From assembly GCA_964605145.1 (NCBI GenBank), contig CAZSBG010000056.1:1-38715 (forward strand): a DNA stretch of 38,715 nucleotides, in the 5' to 3' direction. Positions 32,335 through 38,715 of this stretch are shown here, one piece after another. This stretch comes from CAZSBG01 sp964605145. GTDB taxonomy: Bacteria > Zhuqueibacterota > Zhuqueibacteria > Thermofontimicrobiales > Thermofontimicrobiaceae. Each line of letters starts with the position of its first letter. Positions within the stretch are counted from its first letter, which is position 1. Position numbers and translations under genes: made by a program. The notes below the pieces were generated by a model that had not been told where the DNA came from, ran no database searches, and saw only the letters and a list, made by a program, of their open reading frames with translations.

Positions 32335-35013
32335 TTATCTGTTCGATTTCCTCACTTCAAATTCTTTTTCAAATTTTCCTTCATCTGTTTTCAATTGAAT
32401 TTTATACGTACCGGCCTCAACAAAATTCTCATCTTCATCTTCCTCCTGTTTTTCCTTTTTTAAATCCCATTCCATAAAATTGAGTCCGGCGTCTCCCTTT
32501 GATTTCAATTCCCGAACCACATTTCCTTCGGCATCCAAAACCGACAGATTCGTCTCTCCAGCATTTTTCAGAAAGAATGTTACTTTTGCATTGTCTGGCC
32601 TTCGCCATCTCCAGCCGCGCGATTCACTCGGTACTGTCACCGGATCAATGTCGTAAATGAACACCGGCTGAGCAAGCTTGTCCGCAGTCAATTGCTGAAG
32701 GTAGCGCACGTCCATTGCGTAGATGCCGCGACCGTGCGTGGCTGCCACCGCAATATCATCACGGGGATGAATGACGATGTCGTGCACAAATGTGGACGGA
32801 AATTTATTTGCCAGCACATTCCAGCTTTGGCCGCCATCGATGGAAACGTATGCACCAATATCAGTTCCTACATAAAGAATATTTTTGTTCCTGGGATCTT
32901 CCCGAACCACATTGATTGGCCCGCAGGGGATATTGCCGGAAATGTCCTGCCAGGTTTTTCCGTAGTCAGTCGATTTCCACAAATAGGCGGCAAAGTCATC
33001 GTCGCGTTTCCCATTCTGGGACAAGTAAACGGTCGCTTCATCGAACGCAGATGCAACCATTTTCGAAATCCACCGTTTTGGCAGGGATTTGGAAATTTCT
33101 TTCCAGGTGAGGCCGTCGTCTCGGGTGACATGTGCGCGGCCATCGTCGGTGCCGGCGTAAATCAAACCAAATTTTAACGGCGATTCACAAATGGTAAAAA
33201 TGGTTTGATAGGAAATGTCGCCCATTTTTTTCGGATCGTTGTAGGTCAGATCCGGGCTGATTTTCTCCCATGACTTGCCCATGTACATGGAACGAAACAG
33301 GTAATTCATTCCGTGATAAATGATGAGCGGGTTATGTGGGGAGATGATGAATGGCGCCACCCATTGGCCGCGATATTTGGGCTCACCTTCGGCTGGTTTT
33401 GGAACAATCCTTTCCCGGTCATTGGTTTTTACATTGGTTCTGGAAATGGTGCCATAAAATCCAGCCGAATAAACAATGTCAGGATTGGTGGGATCGATGG
33501 CGTGACTGCTTCCCTCGCCGCCCGGGGCGCCCTCAAATTCCACGGAAGGAATGTTATCGCGGCCTCGGCTGAGATCGACGATTCCGCGCCGGCTGCCGTG
33601 ATCCTGAATGGAACCGTACACGTGAAACGGCTCAGCCATGTCGTACATGACATTGAAGAACTGCACCAGCGGGAGGTTATCGTAAAATAAACGCCAGTTT
33701 TCGCCGCCGTCGTACGAGATAACCACGCCGCCATCGTTCACATTGACGAGGTAGTCGGTGTTCTCAGGATCGATCCACAGACCGTGGTGATCGGCGTGCA
33801 TGCCACGCAGCCGACGGAATGTCTTGCCGCCATCTTCCGACACATGGAGCGAAAGTCCCATGACATAAATTTTATTCTCATCGACCGGATCGACGCGCAT
33901 CTGGCCGAACACCCAGCCGTACGTCGCCGAAAGCTGCAGCATGTAATCATTTTGCTCACTCACCTGGTTCCAGTTTTCGCCGCCATCGTCTGAGCGATAC
34001 ACCGTAGCGCCACGAATCATGCCGCCGCGGGGACGGCCGTAGGAATCAGTTTCGCCTTCGTCGGCAGTGCCGGCCAGCTCATAATTATCCACGAACGCAT
34101 ACACCACATTCGGCTTGGAAGCGCAGAGATCGATGCCAATTCTACCTCGGAACCTGGCTTCCGGCAATCCGTTGTTGATGGGCTTCCAGGTTTCGCCGGC
34201 ATCGGTGGATTTGTAAATGCCGCTGCCCGAGTAATCGTCTTCGTTGCGGGGATCATTCCATTTGAGTCGGATTCGCTGCCAGGTGGCCGCATACAACGTA
34301 TTGGGATCGCTCGGATCCATCACCAAATCAATCGCCCCGGACTTTTCATTAATATACAGGACTTTGGTCCATGTTTTTCCGCCATCCGTGGATTTATAAA
34401 CGCCTCGTTCCTCATTGTTCGTCCATTCGTGCCCGGAAGCTGCCACATACACAATATCCGGATTCTTCGGATGAATTACAATTCGCGGGATGGTGTGTGT
34501 ATTGGCAAGGCCCATATAATTCCAGGTTTTTCCGGCATCCGTTGATTTGTACACACCGCTACCAGCCATGGAACTGCGGAAGATGTTGGCCTCGCCGGTG
34601 CCAATCCAGATAATGTCAGGATTGGACGGCGCCAGCGTGACATCGCCGATGGATGTGGAGGGCGCGTGCTCGAAAATCGGCTCCCACGTGGTGCCTTCAT
34701 TGACCGTTCTCCACACGCCGCCGGATGCGCCGGCAACGTAAATGGTGTAATTCTGGCCTTTGGGCGCAACAACGTCTACATCGGTCATTCTGCCGCTGAC
34801 ATTGGTGGGACCGACAAACTGCCACGGCAGATTTTTGAACAGGGTCGTTTCTTTCATGGCGACATGCTGTTCGTACAATTTGAGCCGTTGCCCGGCATCG
34901 ACAGGTTTTTTCTTGTTACCTGCCTGCAGCATGCCCGAAAAAATGAGAAAGAAAATAACAAGAGTTGAGAGAACATTACGTTTAAATTGTTTCAACAAGT
35001 CCTTTGTTTTCAT
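32335..35013 (-). CDS. Exported Asp-box (BNR/sortilin-like) beta-propeller protein
   Basis: The 892-residue protein has a signal peptide (about 14-31) and a long chain of Asp-box repeats, S-x-D-x-G-x-T-W and variants. At least eleven are visible, for example STDAGKTWNYM, STDGGKTWTKV, SDDGGENWNQV, SEDGGKTFRRL, TRDDGLTWKEI, STDYGKTWQDI and SIDGGQSWNVL. These form one or two Vps10/sortilin-like propellers. A C-terminal beta domain (about 800-892) with a GTYKIQLKTDEG motif looks like an immunoglobulin-type or binding module. The family is often labelled glycosyl hydrolase, but no catalytic residues can be pointed to, so binding or scaffolding is as likely. It lies upstream of the S9B peptidase across a repeat spacer. 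A GGAG site precedes the ATG. Confidence 0.88.
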   Translation of the reverse strand: MKTKDLLKQFKRNVLSTLVIFFLIFSGMLQAGNKKKPVDAGQRLKLYEQHVAMKETTLFKNLPWQFVGPTNVSGRMTDVDVVAPKGQNYTIYVAGASGGVWRTVNEGTTWEPIFEHAPSTSIGDVTLAPSNPDIIWIGTGEANIFRSSMAGSGVYKSTDAGKTWNYMGLANTHTIPRIVIHPKNPDIVYVAASGHEWTNNEERGVYKSTDGGKTWTKVLYINEKSGAIDLVMDPSDPNTLYAATWQRIRLKWNDPRNEDDYSGSGIYKSTDAGETWKPINNGLPEARFRGRIGIDLCASKPNVVYAFVDNYELAGTADEGETDSYGRPRGGMIRGATVYRSDDGGENWNQVSEQNDYMLQLSATYGWVFGQMRVDPVDENKIYVMGLSLHVSEDGGKTFRRLRGMHADHHGLWIDPENTDYLVNVNDGGVVISYDGGENWRLFYDNLPLVQFFNVMYDMAEPFHVYGSIQDHGSRRGIVDLSRGRDNIPSVEFEGAPGGEGSSHAIDPTNPDIVYSAGFYGTISRTNVKTNDRERIVPKPAEGEPKYRGQWVAPFIISPHNPLIIYHGMNYLFRSMYMGKSWEKISPDLTYNDPKKMGDISYQTIFTICESPLKFGLIYAGTDDGRAHVTRDDGLTWKEISKSLPKRWISKMVASAFDEATVYLSQNGKRDDDFAAYLWKSTDYGKTWQDISGNIPCGPINVVREDPRNKNILYVGTDIGAYVSIDGGQSWNVLANKFPSTFVHDIVIHPRDDIAVAATHGRGIYAMDVRYLQQLTADKLAQPVFIYDIDPVTVPSESRGWRWRRPDNAKVTFFLKNAGETNLSVLDAEGNVVRELKSKGDAGLNFMEWDLKKEKQEEDEDENFVEAGTYKIQLKTDEGKFEKEFEVRKSNR

Positions 35014-35352
35014 CTTTTATCTCCAATTAATTCATAGCGCACTCAATTTTTGCCTTGAATTCTAATCATTAAACATTCTGCTTTGAATAAAAAATCATTC
35101 CAATAAGCCAACAGCAAATGAAGTCGGTCTTATTTAAAATTGAAGGTAAAACATTAGCCTGAGCGAAAAATGAGAAGACCGGAACATGGAAGTCAGACGA
35201 AGGCACAGGCGGAAAGATGCATATTTCATTTTTCTCTCCACAGCATAGAGAAGCAAAAAAAATTGTAAATGCAAACATTCTTCCGGAAAGTTGCAGTGTG
35301 CGTGAAAACCTCCTGAACCATCATGAATTCAGGAGGTTCAGCTATTTCTTGT
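35014..35352. other. 339-bp intergenic region, no convincing gene
   Basis: A 69-codon minus-strand open frame at 35069-35278 has no family-like sequence and no clear ribosome binding site, so it is not called. The only structure seen is the hairpin at 35307-35338. The region carries the promoter side of the Asp-box protein gene; no clear promoter motif was found. Confidence 0.6.
35307..35338 (-). terminator. Hairpin after the dipeptidase gene, probable terminator
   Basis: AACCTCCTGAA at 35307-35317 is the exact reverse complement of 35328-35338 (11 bp, 10-nt loop). On the minus strand the stem begins 14 bp after the dipeptidase stop and runs into TTTTC. The T-run is short, so termination may be partial. 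Confidence 0.6.
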
Positions 35353-36591
35353 TCAGCTATTCTGAAGCTTTTTAGCGGTCTTTTCAACATCCCGCATAAC
35401 GCGCATGATATTGCCGCCCCAGATTTTTTCAATCTGTTTTTTTGAATACCCGCGCTTCACCAGTTCCAGCGTGATGTTTCCCATTTCGCTCACATCGTAG
35501 CAGCCATCCACGCCGCCGCCGCCGTCAAAATCCGTGCCGATTCCCACATGATCGATGCCGGCAACTTCGACAATGTGATCGATGTGATCCACCACATCCG
35601 ATACGTTCGCCAGTTTTTGCGGATACTTTTCATCTACCGCATACCATTCAGCACGCGCTGCTTTTTGCTCATCCTCTGAAAGTTTGTTGAAATTTTTATA
35701 TTTCTCGCGTAATTCTTTAAAAGCTGCATCACGTTCCGGATTTGGCTCGGGCTTTTTTACGTAGGAGCTCAATATGCACATTTGAATGACGCCATTATTT
35801 TCTTTCAAATTCTTCAACATATCATCGCTGAGATTTCGGGGATTATCGCAGATTGCCCGCGCGCATGAATGCGACGCAATGATCGGCGCTTTTGATGACT
35901 CGATCACGTCGTAAAACGATGCATCCGAAATATGCGAAACATCGATCATCATTCCCAGCCGGTTCATTTCAGCCACGACCTTTTTTCCGAACTGGCTCAG
36001 TCCGCCATGTTCCGTGCTGTCGGTGGATGAATCGCAAATATCATTATTTCGCGTGTGGCACAGTGTGATATAACGCGCCCCGAGGTCATAGTATTTTTGA
36101 ATTGAGGAGAGGTCATTTCCGACCGGATAGCCGTTTTCAATTCCGACAAAAATGGCCCTTTTACCAGTATCTTCAATGCGATAGGCGTCGTCCGGCGTTA
36201 CAGCCAGTTCAGCCTGGTCCGCGTTTTTCTCCAACGCGGCATCAATCGCCTCGAAAATTTTCAGAGTGCGTTCTTTTGCTCTTTCATTTCCTTCCGGTGT
36301 TCGTTCACCCTGGCCAATGAACACGGCAAAGAAAATGGCATCCAGACCGCCTTCTTTCATTCTTGGAAAATCGACCTTCCCTCCGCGCTTCTGCGGATCG
36401 TGGCGTTCCCCGGGATCAAAATCGGAGCGCACCAGTCGCATGGGCGTATCCACGTGGGTGTCCACAGTCAGGACTTTTTCATGAATTTCTGCTGCGCGTT
36501 TTTCGATTTCCTCATCCGTCATTTTTTTTTCACAACTCAAAACAGATACAACACAAATCGATAGAATTAGTGTGATGATTTTTTCAAACAT
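35353..36591 (-). CDS. M19 membrane dipeptidase, lipoprotein
   Basis: The 412-residue protein has a lipoprotein signal with lipobox VLSC (Cys20), so it is membrane-anchored and faces outward or the periplasm. The M19 zinc motifs are present in order: VDTHVDTP (His46, Asp48), GIENGYPVG (bridging Glu), MIDVSHISD, ASHSCARA and GIGTDFDGGGG. The family cleaves dipeptides, often including D-residues at the C-terminus. It would complete the peptide breakdown begun by the S9, M14 and M28 enzymes. The frame opens 30 bp upstream, but the ATG at 36591 has an AAGGAG site and gives the lipoprotein signal directly, so it is chosen. A hairpin follows the stop. Confidence 0.95.
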   Translation of the reverse strand: MFEKIITLILSICVVSVLSCEKKMTDEEIEKRAAEIHEKVLTVDTHVDTPMRLVRSDFDPGERHDPQKRGGKVDFPRMKEGGLDAIFFAVFIGQGERTPEGNERAKERTLKIFEAIDAALEKNADQAELAVTPDDAYRIEDTGKRAIFVGIENGYPVGNDLSSIQKYYDLGARYITLCHTRNNDICDSSTDSTEHGGLSQFGKKVVAEMNRLGMMIDVSHISDASFYDVIESSKAPIIASHSCARAICDNPRNLSDDMLKNLKENNGVIQMCILSSYVKKPEPNPERDAAFKELREKYKNFNKLSEDEQKAARAEWYAVDEKYPQKLANVSDVVDHIDHIVEVAGIDHVGIGTDFDGGGGVDGCYDVSEMGNITLELVKRGYSKKQIEKIWGGNIMRVMRDVEKTAKKLQNS

Positions 36592-36707
36592 TTTATGTGC
36601 TCCTTCAGTAATATTAAACAACGTTCTCTTTCAAAACTTTTCTTAAAATTAGATGAGCCATTGAATTTATACGTGTGTCCCACGTACGTTCATTATGCAA
36701 TAATCTT

Positions 36708-38648
36708 TTAGCCCAACTCTGCCAAAATCTCTTCCAATTCGAAATTCGCATTTTCCCAGAGAGAATATTTTTCCTTCAAATTTTCTTTTGATTCGACGTA
36801 TTCTTTTTGAAGCGAGGCTGCCAGTTCTCCATTTTTGTAGGTCTCCGGATCAGCCATTCTGGCTTCCAATTCTTCTTTTTTCGATTCCAAAGCTTCAATC
36901 TCGTGCTCCAGCGAATGGATTTCCTTATTCAACGCGCTTCGTTTTTTGCTCACCGATTGCCGCGCTTCGGCTTCCAATCGCTTCTGTTCTTTGCTTTTTC
37001 TGCTTTTTGAACCAACCGCGGCCTTCTCTTCTTTTTCTTGATTTGAAGCCTGCTCGGTCTCGCGCCTGGAAAGATAATCCGAGTAATTCCCTTCGTACTC
37101 CCGAATGTAATGGTCGTTAATTTCAAAGACGCGATGAACCAGTTTGTCCAAAAAATAACGGTCGTGAGAAATCAACAACAGCGTGCCATCGTACGAGCGA
37201 AGCGCCTGTTCAAGCGCCTGCTTGGAAATAATATCCAGATGATTGGTGGGTTCATCCATAATGAGGAAATTGACCGGTGAGATTAATATTTTGGCCAGTG
37301 ACACCCGGGCTTTCTCGCCGCCGGACAACACTTCTATTTTTTTGAACACATCATCACCGCTGAACTGAAAAATTCCCAGGATATCCCGTATTCGCGGAAA
37401 AAGGGATTTGGATACAGTGGACGCCACTTCATCGTATACAGTCGCGTTCAGATCCAGCGTTTCCACCTGATGCTGGGCATAATAGCCGATTTTGGTGCGC
37501 TGGCCTATACCTGCTTTTCCTTTTTGTGGTGCAAGCTGCCCGGCGATAAGCCGAGTCAGTGTGGTTTTTCCAGCGCCGTTAACGCCGACCAACGCCACCT
37601 TATCTCCCCGGTAAAGTTTGAGATTGATATCTTCCAGCACCCAATCCGCGTCATACCGAAACGACATATCTTCAATGGTCAGCACATCTTTATAACTTTG
37701 CACATCAACGGAGAGATTGAAATCAAAATGGCGAGCCGTCGGCGGCAGTTCCACCTTTTCCAGCTTTTCCAGCCGCTTTATTCTGCTTTGCACCTGCACG
37801 GCTTTGGTAGCCTTGTAACGAAATCGATTGATAAACTTTTCCTGTCGTTGCCGCTCCGCCTGCTGCTCCTCCCATTTTTTCCTGAGAAGCTCGTCCCGTT
37901 TCTCTTTCTCGATTTCATAGAAATGATAATTGCCGGCAAAATGAGTGAGTTTCCCGCGGTCCAGCTCATAAATATCCTGGGCCAACCGATCGATGAAAAA
38001 CCGATCGTGCGAGACAATGACCATACTTCCGGAAAAAGAAAGAAGGTATTGTTCCAGCCATTCCAGTGAAGGCAAATCGAGGTGATTGGTTGGTTCGTCC
38101 AAAAGAAGCAGGTCCGGCTGTTGAAGAAGCAATCTGGAGAGATAGGCGCGCATGCGCCAGCCGCCGCTGAATTCTGACAATGGCCGGGAGAAATCTTTTT
38201 CAGCAAATCCCAGGCCGGATAGAATGCTTTTTGCCGTGGATTCAAGACGATAACCGCCGGATGACTCGAATTTCTGTTCCAATTCGCCCAGTTGTTTCAG
38301 CAGCAACTCGTGGTCGTTATGGTGCGAGTCCAATAATTGGTGTAGCTTTTGAATTTCCTTTTCGAGCCGAAGCATTTCTTTCTGCCCGGTCAGAACGGAA
38401 TCCAGCACCGTTCCCTGGCTTATGGCAATCTCCTCCTGTGGAAGGTATCCGATGCGATAATTCTTTGGTCTTAAAATCGTTCCGCCATAATGTTCGATTT
38501 CATTATTCAGAATTCGCAGCAGGGTTGTTTTGCCGGCGCCGTTGGGTCCAATTAGTGCGCTTCGTGTTCCGGGATTGATGACCCAGTTAATTCCCGCAAG
38601 CAGATTTCTTTCGCCGATAGAATAGTGTAAGTCTTGTATTTGTAACAT
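36708..38648 (-). CDS. ABC-F family ATPase (Uup/YheS-type)
   Basis: The 646-residue protein has two ABC ATPase domains without membrane segments. The first Walker A is GPNGAGKT at residues 34-41 and its signature is FSGGWRMR; the second has GVNGAGKT and LSGGEKAR. Both Walker B regions read LLLDEPTNHLD or LIMDEPTNHLD. A charged interdomain linker (about 240-310) and a C-terminal coiled coil (about 555-646) are as in Uup/YheS-type ABC-F proteins. These bind the ribosome exit site or help resolve stalled complexes in studied members; no antibiotic-resistance role should be assumed. The ATG has no Shine-Dalgarno site, and TATAAT (minus strand, 38657-38662) stands 8 bp upstream, so a leaderless mRNA is possible. 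Confidence 0.94.
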   Translation of the reverse strand: MLQIQDLHYSIGERNLLAGINWVINPGTRSALIGPNGAGKTTLLRILNNEIEHYGGTILRPKNYRIGYLPQEEIAISQGTVLDSVLTGQKEMLRLEKEIQKLHQLLDSHHNDHELLLKQLGELEQKFESSGGYRLESTAKSILSGLGFAEKDFSRPLSEFSGGWRMRAYLSRLLLQQPDLLLLDEPTNHLDLPSLEWLEQYLLSFSGSMVIVSHDRFFIDRLAQDIYELDRGKLTHFAGNYHFYEIEKEKRDELLRKKWEEQQAERQRQEKFINRFRYKATKAVQVQSRIKRLEKLEKVELPPTARHFDFNLSVDVQSYKDVLTIEDMSFRYDADWVLEDINLKLYRGDKVALVGVNGAGKTTLTRLIAGQLAPQKGKAGIGQRTKIGYYAQHQVETLDLNATVYDEVASTVSKSLFPRIRDILGIFQFSGDDVFKKIEVLSGGEKARVSLAKILISPVNFLIMDEPTNHLDIISKQALEQALRSYDGTLLLISHDRYFLDKLVHRVFEINDHYIREYEGNYSDYLSRRETEQASNQEKEEKAAVGSKSRKSKEQKRLEAEARQSVSKKRSALNKEIHSLEHEIEALESKKEELEARMADPETYKNGELAASLQKEYVESKENLKEKYSLWENANFELEEILAELG

Positions 38649-38715
38649 GATTCACTATTATATTTGCATTCCGCACCCATCATACTCAAAAAGCACAATT
38701 ATGTCAATCAACCAT

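Noticed and set aside
35069..35278. Possible 69-residue minus-strand protein
   Set aside because: It has no ribosome binding site, no recognisable family and ordinary spacer composition.
36670..36686. TACGTG/CACGTA hairpin between the ABC-F and dipeptidase genes
   Set aside because: The 6-bp stem is short with no T-run; chance is likely, so it is not called a terminator.
38657..38662. TATAAT before the ABC-F gene as a promoter
   Set aside because: No -35 box at the proper distance was found (TTGAGT is 21 bp away), so it is mentioned only as a hint of a leaderless start.

Overview
The window looks like ordinary chromosome of a diderm, probably anaerobic heterotroph. The likeliest home is the FCB side of the bacterial tree, for example a KSB1- or Calditrichota-like lineage. 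That placement is an inference from gene content: a large Asp-box (BNR) secreted protein, many exported S9, M14, M28 and M19 peptidases, lipoproteins with a lipobox Cys, and a ferredoxin-fused aldo/keto reductase. No rRNA, tRNA or marker gene is present to confirm it. Twenty-one of 23 genes lie on the minus strand, so most operons read right to left. Ribosome binding sites of the GGAG/AGGAGG type are common and were used to correct several starts.

Layout from left to right. (1) 1-732: a plus-strand nucleotidyltransferase/HEPN pair whose 5' end abuts a repeat. (2) 751-4813: a probable minus-strand operon of a MetE-like protein, an aldo/keto reductase with two 4Fe-4S clusters, and a lipoprotein phosphoesterase fused to a PQQ propeller. 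(3) 4814-5288: an intergenic region with a 169-bp palindromic MITE-like element. (4) 5289-10450: a CoA-ester module of acyl-CoA synthetase, two 2-hydroxyacyl-CoA dehydratase subunits and the ATP-dependent activase. (5) 10583-22416: an S9 peptidase, a gamma-glutamyltransferase, a YcaQ-type glycosylase, an M14 carboxypeptidase and an M28 peptidase, separated by repeat-bearing spacers. (6) 22712-29244: a compact run of an M28 peptidase, pgsB, pgsC, a pgsW-like gene and a GAF/SpoIIE phosphatase. This is a candidate poly-gamma-glutamate locus without a visible pgsA. (7) 29361-29714: a lone four-helix-bundle (23S rRNA IVS-type) gene between inverted repeats. (8) 29842-38648: a DPP-IV-type S9 peptidase, an 11-Asp-box secreted protein, an M19 dipeptidase lipoprotein and an ABC-F ATPase.

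Read together, the genes suggest a cell that digests proteins and peptides outside the cytoplasm (S9, M14, M28, M19, GGT) and ferments amino acids through 2-hydroxyacyl-CoA dehydration. It may also make a gamma-linked glutamate polymer. The longer spacers hold a notable variety of repeats. Three are MITE-like palindromic elements, two of them flanked by TA. One of these is represented by an exact 49-bp repeat shared between the start of the window and position 15690. There is also a three-hairpin cluster and several families of degenerate, word-like, partly palindromic sequence. No CRISPR array, prophage or intact insertion sequence was seen.
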